64,000 nt of DNA. Origin: Phocoena phocoena. Its lineage: Eukaryota; Chordata; Mammalia; Artiodactyla; Phocoenidae. The stretch lies in NCBI RefSeq assembly GCF_963924675.1, contig NC_089223.1:8382881-8446880 (forward strand). Direction: 5' to 3'. The notes beneath the pieces are model-generated. The model ran no database searches. It saw only the letters and a list, made by a program, of their open reading frames with translations, and was not told the DNA's origin. This document shows, piece after piece, positions 11,895-22,904 of this stretch; positions within the stretch are counted from its first letter, which is position 1; the number at the start of each line of letters is the position of its first letter. Both the position numbers and the translations under genes were made by a program.

Positions 11895-12428
11895 TGTTAC
11901 TGTTGCTTCACAATAAGTTACCCTAAAGTTTTGTGGGTTAAAATGATTATTTTATTTTGCTTAGAACTTTTGTGGGTCAAGATTCAGGATAGGCTCAGCC
12001 GGGCAGTTCTCAAATGGGTTATCTCATCCATTTGCAGTTAGATATCAGTTGGAGTTGTAGTTATAATCTGGCTTATTTGGGCTGGAGTCTAAAATAGCTC
12101 ACTCCCTTGGCTGACAGTTGATGTTGGCCACTGGCTAGGTGCTCAGGTGGTCTGTCAACTGGATAGTCTGCATGTGACCTTTAGGACATGACAGTCTCAA
12201 GTACTCTAACTTCTTACATGGTGATTGGCTTCCTCTAGATCCCAGAGCAAGCATCCCAAGAGAATGAGGTGGATCTTTTGTGACCTTTTCCAACCAACCT
12301 TCAGAAGTTATGCAATGTTATTCCTCTTCATTTTATACGTTGAGGAGGTCATATGCCCACCTGAATCCAGGGGGACTGGATATAGACTGACCATTCAATT
12401 GGAGGCATGTAAAGAATTTAGAACTTGA
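11895..12428 (-). mobile_element. MLT1-type MaLR LTR, antisense
   Basis: On the plus strand: CAATAAGTTACCCTAAAGTT, TTTGTGGGTCAAGATTCAGG, TCTTACATGGTGATTGGCTT, then GGAGGCATGTAAAGAATTTAG. The order fits an antisense MLT1-like LTR. It abuts the large L1. Its 67- and 83-codon frames are not genes. Confidence 0.65.
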
Positions 12429-14866
12429 TTGTTCCATTCCACTGATCTATTTGTGTATCTTGACACCAATACTGTATCTTTGTAATAAATCTTGAAATCA
12501 GATAGTCCTAGTTCCCCAAATTTGTTCTTATTTTTCATAATTGATTTGGCTATTATAGGTCCTTTGCATTTTCATATATGTGTTTTAGAATCAGTCTGCC
12601 AATTTCTAAAAAAAAGGGCTGCTGAGATTTTGATTTGGATTGCATTGGATCTATAGACCAATTTGTGAAGAACTGACATCTCAGCAATACTGAGTCTTCT
12701 GACTCATGAGCACAGTATATCTCCCCATTCATTTAGGTCCCCTTTAATCTCATTCTGCAGTGTTTATTTTTCAGTGTCCAGATCTTTCGCATCTTTTGTC
12801 AATTTATTCTTAAATGTTTTATATGTTATGCTATTGATTTTGTATATTGATCTTGTGTCATACAAACCTTTCTAAACTCATTTTTTAGTACTACTAGCTT
12901 TTTCATCAGTTCCTTTGGACTGTCCACATAGACAATCACATCATTTGTGAATAGAGACAGTTTTACTTCTTCGTTTCCAATCTGAATGCCTTTTATTTAT
13001 TTTCCTTACCTGACTGCACTGGCTAAAACCTCCAGTACAATGTTGAATGGAAATGGTGAGAGTGGACGTTTGTGTTATTTCTGAGCTAAAAGGGAAAGCA
13101 AACTGTCTCTTAACATTAAGGTATGATATTAACTGTAGGATTTTATAAGTGCCCTTTATCAGGTTGAGGAATTTTCTCTCTCTCTCCTAGATTGCTGAGA
13201 ACTTTTTTTAAAAAATCAGGAATGAATGTTAGATTTTGTCAAATGGTTTTACTGAATCTATTGAAATTATTATATGGTTTTTGTTTTCTAGTTTATTTAT
13301 ATGGTGATTTACATTGAAAGATTTCAAATATTAAAACAACCTTACATTTCTGAGATAAGCCCCATTTGGTCATGATGTAGTATCCTTTTTATACACTGTT
13401 GTATTTGATTTGCTAAGATTTTGTTTAGAATTTTTGTACCTATGTTCATGAGGAACGTTGGTCTGTAGTTTTGTTTTCTTCTAATGTCTGTGTCTGGTTT
13501 TTATATCAGGTCAATGCTGGCCTCACAGAATGAATTGGAAAATAGTCCCTACTTTTAAATTTTCTGGAAGAATTTGTGTAGACTAGGTATTATTTCTTCC
13601 CTAAACATTCAGTAAAATTCACTGGAGAAGCCATTTGGGCCTGGGATTTTCTTTGAGGGAAGGTTTTTAACTAGAAATTTAATTTAAAAAGTAGACATAT
13701 GGCCATTCAACTTATCTATTTCTTTTTGACTGAGCTTTGTAATTTGTGTCTTGCAAGTTTTATCTAATGTGTTAAATTCACTGGTATAAAGTTGTTAATA
13801 ATATTCTCTCATTTTCCTTTTAATATCTGTAAAATCTCTAACAATGTCCCTCCTCCCATTCCTGATATCACCAATTTGTGCTTTCTTTCTTTCTTTTTGT
13901 CCTTATCAGTCTGGGTAGAGGCTTATCAATTTTATTGATCTTCTCAAAGAACTAGCTTTTAGTCTCACCGATTTTTTTCTATTGTTTTTCTATTTTCTAC
14001 TTCATTGATTTCCCCCTTGGTCTTTATTATTTCCTTTCTTCTACTTAGCTGGGACTTAATTTGCTCTTCTTTTTCTATTTTCTTAGTGTGGAAGCTGAGA
14101 TTATTGATTTGAAAGCTTCTTTCTCTCATATAAGCATTTAGCACTGCTAGATGGCACTAGGTACTGCTTCAGTGGCATCCCAGAAACTTTGATGTTTTTC
14201 AATTTTCATTCCATTCAAAATACTTCCTGATTTCATTTTTGATTTTTTTCCATGATCCATGAGTTATCTAGGAGTGTATTACTTAGTTTCCAAATATTTG
14301 GTGCTTTTGCAGAGATCTTTCTGTTATTGACTTCTAATTTAATTCTATTTTGTTCAAAAAAACTTACTTTGTATGCATTGACTCATCTTAACATTATTGA
14401 GACTTGTTTTCTGGCCTAGAATATGGTCTATCTTGGTAAATGTTCTGTGTGTACTTGAAAATAATGTATATTCTGCTGTTAGGTGGAGTGTTTTATAAAT
14501 GTCAACTAAGTTGTTTGATAGATTTATTCACATTTTCTATACCTTTACTGACTTTCTGACTACTTGTTCTATCAATAATTGAAATAGACATACTGAAATC
14601 TCCCCCAATAATTCTAGATTTGTTGACTTATCTGTTCAGTTCTGTCAGTTTTTTGCACCATGCGTATTAAAGTTCTGTTATTAGGTACATAAATATTTAG
14701 GATTGTTATGTCATCTTGATGAATTGACCTCATTATCCATAGGAAATGACTTTTTATCCCTGGTATTATTCTCTGCTCTTAAATTTGTTTTCTCTGATTT
14801 TAATATAACCACTCCAGCTTTCTTTCGATTAGTATTAGCATAGTATACCTTTTTCCATACTCTCAC

Positions 14867-15073
14867 TTTTTTTTTTTTTTGTAGTATGCGGGCCTTTCAC
14901 TGTCGTGGCCTCTCCCGTTGTGGAGCACAGGCTCCGGATGCGCAGGCTCAGCGGCCATGGCTCACGGGCCCAGCCGCTCCGCGGCATGTGGGATCTTCCT
15001 GGCCCGGGGCACGAACCCGTGTCCCCTGCATCGGCAGGCGGACTCTCAACCACTGCGCCACCGGGGAAGCCCC
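14867..15073 (-). mobile_element. CHR-type tRNA-Glu SINE, antisense, inside L1
   Basis: Poly-T, then GTAGTATGCGGGCCTTTCAC, ending CCACCGGGGAAGCCCC. An imperfect duplication (CATACTCTC before, CATAAACTC after) flanks it. It splits the antisense L1 and is the first of three SINEs within 700 bp. Confidence 0.95.
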
Positions 15074-15103
15074 ATAAACTCCTTTTTTAAAAAAAGACCA
15101 CTT

Positions 15104-15335
15104 GGGCTTCCCTGATGGCGCAGTGGTTGGTAATCCACCTGCCAATGCAGGGGACATGGGCTCGAGTCCTGGTCTGGGAAGATCCCACATGCCGTGGAGC
15201 AACTAAGCCCTTGCGTGACAACTACTGAGCCTGTGCTCTAGAGCCAACAAGCCACAACTACCGAAGCCCGTGCGCCTAGAGCCAGTGCTCCACAACAAGA
15301 GAAGCCACCGCAGTGAGAAGCCCAAAATATCTTTT
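15104..15335 (+). mobile_element. long CHR SINE variant (CHRL-like), 3'-truncated
   Basis: The head matches the other SINEs, but the body carries GGAGCAACTAAGCCC, CCACAACTACCGAAGCCC and GAGAAGCCACCGCAGTGAG, which belong to the longer, older CHR form. It stops early at AGAAGCCCAAAATATC, so the usual 3' end is missing. Confidence 0.88.
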
Positions 15336-15348
15336 AAAAACAAAGACA

Positions 15349-15566
15349 GGGCTTCCCTGGTGACGCAGTGGTTGAGATTCCGCCTGCCGATGCAGGGGAC
15401 ACGGGTTCGTGTCCCGGTCCGGGAAGATCCCACATGCCGCAGAGCGGCTGGGCCCGTGAGCCATGGCCGCTGAGCCTGTGCGTCCGGAGCCTGTGCTCCG
15501 CAACGGGAGAGGCCACGACAGTGAGAGGCCCGCGTACCGCAAAAAAAAAAAAAAAAAAAAAAAAAA
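15349..15566 (+). mobile_element. CHR-type tRNA-Glu SINE
   Basis: Full-length copy with a 26-base A tail, lying 13 bp after the long-form SINE in the same orientation. With the antisense copy at 14867 it forms an inverted pair that could fold as RNA. A clear perfect target-site duplication was not found. Confidence 0.95.
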
Positions 15567-15844
15567 GATATTTTGGGAGCTAGAGTATTCTAAGTTGACA
15601 GATTTTTCTTTCACTACTTTCAAGATTTTACTCTACTCCCTTTTCACTTGAATAGTTTCTGATGAGAAATCTAATGTTACCTCTGTTCCTCTGTATGTAA
15701 CGAGCCTCTCTCTCTAGTTGCTAGGATCTTTATCACCGGTTTGGAGAAGTTTGATGATAATGTGTCTTGATATAATTTTATTCATATTTCTTGTGCTTGG
15801 GTTTGTTGAGCTTCTTGGATCTAAAGTTATTACAACATAGTGCT

Positions 15845-16740
15845 TTCTTCCGAGAGACATACTAATGTCAAAAACTCTTATAGATGAAATGAAAAAGTTT
15901 CTAAATGATGGTACAAAATGATTATTAAATAAAGATCAGCTCGTTCCAGAATGTTTTAAAATTGTGTTATCGTTTGGAAGAGGATCACATAAACCTCCTG
16001 TTACATATAAAAATCTTGTAGCTAAGCAGAGGAAGAGTCTGAAACATGTGTTTTAGCTAAAATGTGAATTACAGGAGGATTTTCAAGAAGCAGCAGGCCA
16101 GATTTTGTCAGGTGTTTTGAAGGAGGCTACAGCAACTAGCTACTTAGCAGGCGTTTTCATCACACGAACCAGTTGGACAAGTATCCGCAAGACCCCGAAG
16201 AAAGTAGTTTGACTTCAAGTGACAAGATTGTTGGCTTTATAAGAATCTGAATCTTTGGAAAAATTATACTGCAGTAGGAAACCTTGAAATTTTCTAACTG
16301 TTGCTTGGGCTTGAGAGTAAAGAATGTTATTAGCAAGGCTTAAGCTTTACTGAAACCACCTGGAAGAACCACAGAACCAAATGGAACAGTATTTTCTCTT
16401 TCTTTCAACACAAGGGTGAGAGGCCCTTTCTCTGAATCTTCTGCTCAGCCTGAGAACTTGACTTTGAGAGAAGAGTGAGAGCTTTATGAGCTGCAGTCTG
16501 ATATTGCAGTCAAGAGGAGGTATACTCATCTGTCCCTAGACAAGTTCGGGGTGTCTGTGAGGGAAGAGTATCCTGTCATTCATAGGAGAGCAGAGAACAC
16601 TTCACTGCGGTTTTCTACTCATTACATATGTGAGCAAGCTTTGACTTGTTCGACAATTATCATGAGCAGGGATGAAAATCCCCTCATTCTAGTTGAAAAT
16701 GAAGTCCGTGTGTGTTTATCTCGTTTGATCCAGAACTGAG
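15845..16740 (+). pseudogene. hAT transposase / ZBED-like fossil, C-terminal part
   Basis: The 3' part (16479-16738) translates without a stop into a hAT C-terminal dimerisation-like segment: REEYPVIHRRAENTSLRFST, then HYICEQALTCSTIIMSR and VENEVRVCLSRL. The pattern (EEYP, a hydrophobic helix, Y-CE-A, then a K/R-rich loop and E-RVCLS) is that of ZBED5/ZBED8-type, Buster-related hAT proteins. Another remnant, QMEQYFLFLSTQG (16378-16416), is in a different frame, and TGA stops occur upstream, so it is a frameshifted pseudogene. 5' of 16370 the homology is too faint to follow. It could be a transposon fossil or a retrocopy of a domesticated ZBED gene; no A tail was found to decide. Confidence 0.6.
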
Positions 16741-17345
16741 TAACTGTGCACCAGAAAAACAAGCACAAGTTTCCATTTATTTTATTCTTTGTTCCTAGTT
16801 TCAAAAATAACAATCTTATGCATAAGTATGTATATAAAAGAAATTTTCAAAAGCCTACGTATATGTATAATAATTTCATAACTGGTAGGCCTAGAGGCCC
16901 GATAATGTTATTCAGGAAGGAACTGATTTTTTCAAAGTTCTGTACAAAAAACTGTCTCAGGATATACTTTTATTCACATTCTGTTGACTTACGGTTTAGT
17001 AGCTATACCGATTATATTGTCAATAATTTTCATGTTGTAAATAACATTAGCTAAATCAATTTATAACTTTTATTGAAATTAACCAAGCCTACCTTTAGAA
17101 AAAGTAAATCACATTTTTGGGGCATAAACCAGCTATTTAACAGAAATTTATTATCTTTGCTTTATATGTTTTTTAAAAAAGTAATTTATGAAAAGGGAAG
17201 TAAGGTATTAATTTCAAGAAAGGTAAGCTAAAGCTAACTTCTTTTTCAAGAAAGTTTGGGTAAAAAGTCATATTAGTTTTAAATGGAGGGGGGAAAACCA
17301 CATAGCTTACCTCATTAGCTACTTGTAGACATTTATGATAAAGAT
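16741..17345. other. nothing recognised
   Basis: AT-rich sequence 3' of the hAT/ZBED fossil. A 102-codon frame (16746-17054) begins shortly after the fossil's stop, is rich in N, K, F and Y, and resembles chance translation of AT-rich DNA. It could be the 3' UTR of a retrocopy; not shown. Confidence 0.35.
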
Positions 17346-17349
17346 TTTG

Positions 17350-18020
17350 GCCTTCTTAGGTGTGATGGCCATGAAAATGTGCTTTGCAGTTCACCAAGCT
17401 ATAGGAAACTTAATTGACCCAGGCCCCAGCTGCTGTGCTCTGAACACCATGGCTGTGTTGGTGCAAAGGCCCACGGGCCCTGATGCTTCCAGCTGGTGAC
17501 TGAGTGCACTAGGAACACGGAGGCAGGCCTATACCTTGATGTCATCAGACCCTTTTATTTTTTCTTTGCAGCACGCGGGCCTCTCACTGTTGTGGCCTCT
17601 CCCGTTGCGGAGCACAGGCTCCGGACGCGCAGGCTCAGCGGCCATGGCTCACGGGTCCAGCCGCTCCGCAGCATGTGGGATCTTCCCGGACCGGGGCACG
17701 AACCCGCGTCCCCTGCATCGGCAGGCGGACTCTCAACCACTGCGCCACCAGGGAAGCCCTCATCAGACCCTTTTGATGGCCACCTTTGATTTGAAGACTC
17801 CCTGACAGCATTGCAGACCTTTTCTCAGACTCCACAGCAATGGAGACTATTTCCACCTAACCTTCTTTCCCCTCTCCTTCATCCAGCGTCATGCGTGCTT
17901 CATGGTCCAATGGCTCCACCAGTCTTCCCAGTCTCTTTCTCTCGAATGCATTTCCCTCATAAAATCCTTGCATGTTTAATCCTGTCTTGGTGTCTTGGAG
18001 GAATTGCACTAACACACCAG
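17350..18020 (+). mobile_element. ERV LTR, split by a SINE
   Basis: The 3' end, ATAAAATCCTTGCATG, then CTGTCTTGGTGTCTTGGAGG and ACTAACACACC, has the polyadenylation and R-U5 layout of a mammalian LTR. The 5' limit is uncertain. A CHR SINE inserted at 17557. The 123-codon frame across it is not a gene. Confidence 0.5.
17557..17759 (-). mobile_element. CHR-type tRNA-Glu SINE, antisense
   Basis: Full length. The perfect 15 bp target-site duplication TCATCAGACCCTTTT lies at 17542-17556 and 17760-17774. The tail is a degenerate T-rich run. Confidence 0.97.
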
Positions 18021-18750
18021 ATATGGTTAAAAAATCAAGTAGGAAATAAAAAAGGAAAACTAAATTTTCTCTACCTACACTACCAACTTATGTTAGAGCT
18101 GGTGTCTTTTGTGGGGAGAGAGAAATACATTAATATTTTATCCCCACTATTCACAGAAAAATATCATTCTCTTTTTCTATGACAATGATTGACAATTGTT
18201 ACTGGATTATTATATCTGTGACTTAGTGATCACATTAACATTCTGGGATTTGTAGGTATAAGAATATTTATGTAGGAATACCTTGAGACTTGAAAATTAT
18301 TTCAAGAATTCCTCTAGGGTAAAAAGATTCAAAACGAGTACTCAAGCGTATTTCTGACAGGCTTCAACTCTCATTTCATTCCTTGATCCTCTGGGTGTTG
18401 TATTTTGTGTTGAAACTGAAATATTTTGCTCTCACTTGGCAGCCCAAAGTAGCTGAGTCCAATTCTTGCCAACACAGAAGCCCATCCTAAAAGCCATTTC
18501 CTGTTTCCTCCCTCTTTGTGTGATTTATGGAGTCTCCGATAGAGTCTAGCTGTATGGCGGAGTTAAAAGGCTAGACTCTAGTCCTAGAGGGATTACACAA
18601 TTTTACAAGGTTATTAAGACAAAATTTATGTACAGGGGTGTTACAGGACTAGAGTTCACAGATTAGGGGGAGAAAAAACATCAAAATTTGGGTATTAAAC
18701 ATGGCAAAAATCCCAATTGTTATAACTGGCACTCAAGATCAGGTACAGGA
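18021..18750. other. nothing recognised
   Basis: No coding exon, RNA gene or clear repeat seen. Confidence 0.35.
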
Positions 18751-18755
18751 GGGCA

Positions 18756-18985
18756 AAGTGTAGTATTTAAGAATATCCCGTATTGCTATCAAGCTGCTTG
18801 AAACTTGGCTCTATCACTGACTAACCGTAGGACGTTTGGCAAGTCACGTTACCTCTCTAGTTTCCTCATCTACGAAAATCGGCATGATGAAACGTGCGTC
18901 GAAGAATCAAATGCAAAAACATAGGTAAAGTACTTAACACTGTCCCTGGCGCAGTGTAACCACTCAATAAAGGGTGGTTTTCATC
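18756..18985 (+). mobile_element. MIR SINE
   Basis: Readable MIR order: CTCTATCACTGACTAACCG, TTTGGCAAGTCACGTTACC, AGTTTCCTCATCTACGAAAA, then CTGTCCCTGGCGCAGTGTAA and CAATAAAGGG. Confidence 0.85.
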
Positions 18986-19824
18986 ACTAGTAAGGATCCT
19001 GGTACAGTTTTTCATCCGAGTGCTATACTATCTAGGCACTACGCATCTTGCACTGAGATCAAGTTCTTTTGGTAAATTAATTTTTATTGTTATGAAAGAA
19101 GTACAGGAAAGTACAAAACAAATCAAGGGTGCTGAGGTTCCCACAGTTCAGCACGTACGCTTTCATTTAACGCCCATCCTTGATGTCCACCATCTCACTC
19201 CAGTTCTCCATGGTGTCCTTAAGCTTGGAGCTTCTCCACCCATCTTCTCCAGGGAATAGTTGTTGGGCAGGAGAGGAAGGGATAGGAGGTTGCTGGGAAC
19301 TAGGGGAGCCGCTGCCTTGCTTGGATAGGAGAGGGGCCCCGGCCATCCAAGCATTTCAGATGCTTTCAGTCATTCCTCCATTTCCAGACCTGGACCTCAC
19401 GCCCTCCTGAAGTAGATGGTGCTTCCGCTTGCACAGGGCGGACGCACTCACTTCTCGTCCGGGATAATCCCTTCTCCCAATTTTCAGGTGGTCACTTCTT
19501 CCACTCTGGTAAATTTATTACTGTTCCTCCACCTACTTTGCATCTTCTGAAAATCTGTTGCAATATATCGTTTTCTGTAGTTTTCCCTACCATTCTTTTG
19601 GTCCTTGTGTGTTAATAATTTTTTAAAAAATTCCTGACCTATCATTTCAGGAAGATTTGAAGGACTGGGAGAGAAGATAAACACATGTGGCAATCATTAT
19701 TTTTAAACTTGAAGTAGATGCCAGATTCTAAGATCAGTTCATAAGGTGAAAGTTGCATTTAGACAAAATTAATCTTGAACTCGTATAGTATGGAAAGAAA
19801 AGTATCTTTAAATATTAGAATCCC
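18986..19824. other. no gene recognised
   Basis: Frames of 60-79 codons near 19020-19690 overlap on both strands and have no recognisable domain. Part of 19060-19260 could be an old repeat. Confidence 0.35.
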
Positions 19825-20040
19825 GGGCTTCCATTGGTGGCGCAGTTGTTGAGAGTCCGCCTGCCGATGCAGGGGACACGAGTTCGTGCCCCGGTCCGGG
19901 AAGATCCCACATGCCGCGGAGCGGCTGGGCCCGTGAGCCATGGCCGCTGAGCCTGCGCGTCCGAAGCCTGTGCTCCGCAACGGGAGAGGCCACAGCAGTA
20001 AAAGGCCCGCGTACCGCAAAAAAAAAAAAAAAAAAAAAAA
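19825..20040 (+). mobile_element. CHR-type tRNA-Glu SINE
   Basis: Full length with a 23-base A tail. The flanks TTAGAATCC and TTGAATCC are a decayed duplication. The head carries a small change (CCATTGGTGG instead of CCCTGGTGG). Confidence 0.96.
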
Positions 20041-20639
20041 ATTGAATCCTAGTCAGCCTGGTGAGATGCTTTTACTGTGAGTGGCACATGGGACCTTAGG
20101 TACAGGAGTAATACTCCCATTTTATACACCTATGGGAACATAATTTTGTATATTGGCATGGCAAGTGGAATTACCCATACTATTTGTTATTTTTTATGCT
20201 TGTGCTTTTTTCCCTTAGCTTCTAAGCCTTTGCATAAATAAAATGTGTACAAGATGATAAAATTAACTCTGCTATAGATTCTTAAACCTCTCTTTCAAGA
20301 GACAGTTTGGAACAAAAGATTCTAAGCTGAACATATAGGCAAGGTTAAAAAGTCTTACACGGGGATGGTGAGTTGGTAGGTGCCAGCTAAAGACCAAGAG
20401 CTAAAAAGTGACGGTGCCTGAACTGGAATCGTGGACTCTTTCTACCCCGTGGCCCCAACTTCAGGGTTTAGAATCAAATTAAAATTGGGGAAAGACTTTG
20501 AGCAAGGGTTGTTTTGGTTTTCCAGTGCATGCCTAATAAGTGCAAGTGAATTGTACTTCGCATTTTTATTTATATAATTTGAAATAAGACATTTAAAATG
20601 AGATAATTGTATTGTATAAGCACTTTATGTTTTGATTGA

Positions 20640-20800
20640 TTCAGATTCTTTACCTCATTTAGTCCTCACAATAATTCAGTAACATAAATATTGTTATTAC
20701 CCTAATTTTACTGATGAGTAAACTAGGGCTTAAAGGGGTTGAATACTTTCTTCAGGTCATACAGTGGCAGGACAGGATTCTGTGACTTTTATCACCACTG
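20640..20800 (-). mobile_element. MIR SINE, antisense
   Basis: Antisense MIR core: CTCATTTAGTCCTCACAATA, TTTTACTGATGAGTAAACTA, then CTTCAGGTCATACAGTGGCA. Confidence 0.85.
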
Positions 20801-21906
20801 TACTCTGAAATGGGGGGAATCTCTGTTTATTTAAACTCAAACACTTAACAGAATATGATCATAATGACCAATACTTAAGCTCCAACTGCCTTTAAAAGTA
20901 CAATAAGTTCGTACCTCTTGGAATAGACAAAATTTTAGGGGCAAAAAGGGGAGGGTCTGGAGAAAAGAATATTCTGGACTTGCCACTGACTCATCAAAAA
21001 TAGGAGATTATGGTGACAGTGAACTCACAAAGATTTTTGAACATCAAGGTAAGAATTTTTCTCAAAATATAGCTGGACTCAGAATCACACTGATCTGACA
21101 GTGTTGTTTTCTAGACTGAAACTTAAAGAAGTAGTCATTAGAACTACTTGTTTTTTTAAGGTGTCCAGTTATATTTCAACTTTATAGTGTATCAGATTTA
21201 TCCATACTAATGAAAATCTTTTTATATACTGACAATCTATTCTAAAACTATCTAAAAATGCCAAATCTGCCAATGATGGTAACAGCATCATTAATTAATT
21301 TTCTCACTTAAAAAAATAGCCTCCCCTTCCCTTCTCCCCCTTCTGGTCCAACTTTAAGATGTATTTCAATTCATATTTTCAGCCTACATCTGCTATCAGA
21401 TATAGAAAAATGACCCCAAACCTCAAGTGATATCCACGCCAGCTATCATATGTAATGAACACACTTTTATAAGCTGGCCTTTTTATACTTTTAGTTGACA
21501 GATAACTGTTTTATGAACAAAAGCATAAATAATTAAAAATCATTTTGAATCTACATAAAGGTTTCCAAAATAAGCCTTTGATGTGATTACCTCATGCCTT
21601 TAGCATTAATGAAACAGAAAGATTTTTTCTGATATAAAATAAAATAATATTTGGTATCAAGTAATAAAGCTATTTCACTCAGAAAATCACTAACTGGCTT
21701 AACTGGGTGTGTAATAATATTAAAATGATCAGTTTCATTATATAATACTTTCTTGACACATCTACATGTTTTGAAAAATCAGAAATGTAATAATAAAATA
21801 ATTATAATGAACTACTGAAGGAAATCTGCAGAGTACAGAATTAAGTATGTCCTTAATACTGAGCATAATTCAGAAAGCACTTGTGGGCTTAAAATATGGC
21901 TTCTTT
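20801..21906. other. nothing recognised
   Basis: AT-rich, with no supported gene or repeat. Confidence 0.35.
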
Positions 21907-21922
21907 AAAAATATTCCTTATT

Positions 21923-22133
21923 GGGCTTCCCTGGTGGCGCAGTGGTTGAGAATCCGCCTGCCGATGCAGGAGACGCGGGTTTGTGCCCCGGTCCGGGAAG
22001 ATCCCGCATGCCGTGGAGCGGCTGGGCCCGTGGGCCATGGCCGCTGAGCCTGCGCGTCCGGAGCCTGTGCTCCGCAGCGGGAGAGGCCACAGCGGTGAGA
22101 GGCCCGCGCACCGCAAAAAAAAAAAAAAAAAAA
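21923..22133 (+). mobile_element. CHR-type tRNA-Glu SINE
   Basis: Full length with a long A tail and a perfect 16 bp target-site duplication AAAAATATTCCTTATT (21907-21922 and 22134-22149). The 121-codon frame across it comes from the SINE body and is not a gene. Confidence 0.97.
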
Positions 22134-22149
22134 AAAAATATTCCTTATT

Positions 22150-22900
22150 ATGTGCATTCGGTTAGAAAAAAATATGAAAAGTTTGGTGATTTTGACACGT
22201 TGCCGTTCCTAAAAATAGTATCTGCCAGTAATGTCCTTGTGCTTTCGAGGACAACAGTCATCAAAGATTTTTCTTTTTACCTATAGCATTGCTTTTGCAT
22301 GTGAAATTTAACTACCATCCACTTATGAATATTACTTTTTAAGCATGAATTATAATTGCTCATAAAACATTTCTGGGAAAAGATTGCATTAAAGTGAAAA
22401 TATACCACTTATCATAGAATAAACAATGAAGCTAAAAGATTAGGACAATTAAATTTAATCTAAGTAGGTCTTAAAACACAGCACTTTGCAAAGCAGTTTG
22501 GCAATATATGTATAAAACAGAACCAAGAAACTAGACATAAACTGTTGATTACAAGGAGAATACGTGCAATCCAACGCCTTTGGGACTCTCAGTTCCAGTC
22601 ACAGATACAACCTTTAAACATACAGGCTAAAAAGTTTCCCTAAGATGATCCGTGCTAAGGCTTTACATATCTTAACTTTTTTTTTTTAATTTTAAAATAA
22701 TGGCCCAATTGTAAACAAACAAGCCCGAGTTATGATTGCAATTTTAAGATTTGATAATTGTTTAAAGCATTGATGTTATAATGACACATCCATTTTTAAA
22801 GGCCACTTAAAAAGAATATTTAAATCAATAAATGGTAATGTTTATGTGTAATTGTGCCTATATGCTAAGAGTACATAAAATTAAAAAAATAATTTAGTTA
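22150..22900. other. nothing recognised
   Basis: AT-rich DNA between a SINE and an antisense L1; no supported feature. Confidence 0.35.
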
Positions 22901-22904
22901 AAAT

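Larger units (their letters stand above)
12430..15840 (-). mobile_element. L1 LINE, antisense, ORF2 and upstream part
   Basis: About 2.7 kb of L1 sequence excluding nested SINEs. Around 12925-12975 the minus strand encodes the reverse-transcriptase core, but the usual FADD box reads FTND (12940-12951), so the two-aspartate active site is broken. Endonuclease-side sequence follows to ~14860. After three SINEs, 15585-15840 resembles the L1 region upstream of ORF2 (GTTTCTGATGAGAAATCTAA has the canonical look). Many stops are present. It is dead and old, and older than the SINEs inside it. Confidence 0.88.

Noticed and set aside
16746..17054. A 102-codon frame next to the hAT/ZBED fossil as an extra domain
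   Set aside because: It begins after the fossil's stop, has AT-driven composition and no similarity to hAT or ZBED proteins that I can see.
17811..18182. A 123-codon open frame starting MQTFSQTPQQWR
   Set aside because: It starts inside an LTR 3' region and runs into unique AT-rich DNA; no domain is visible.
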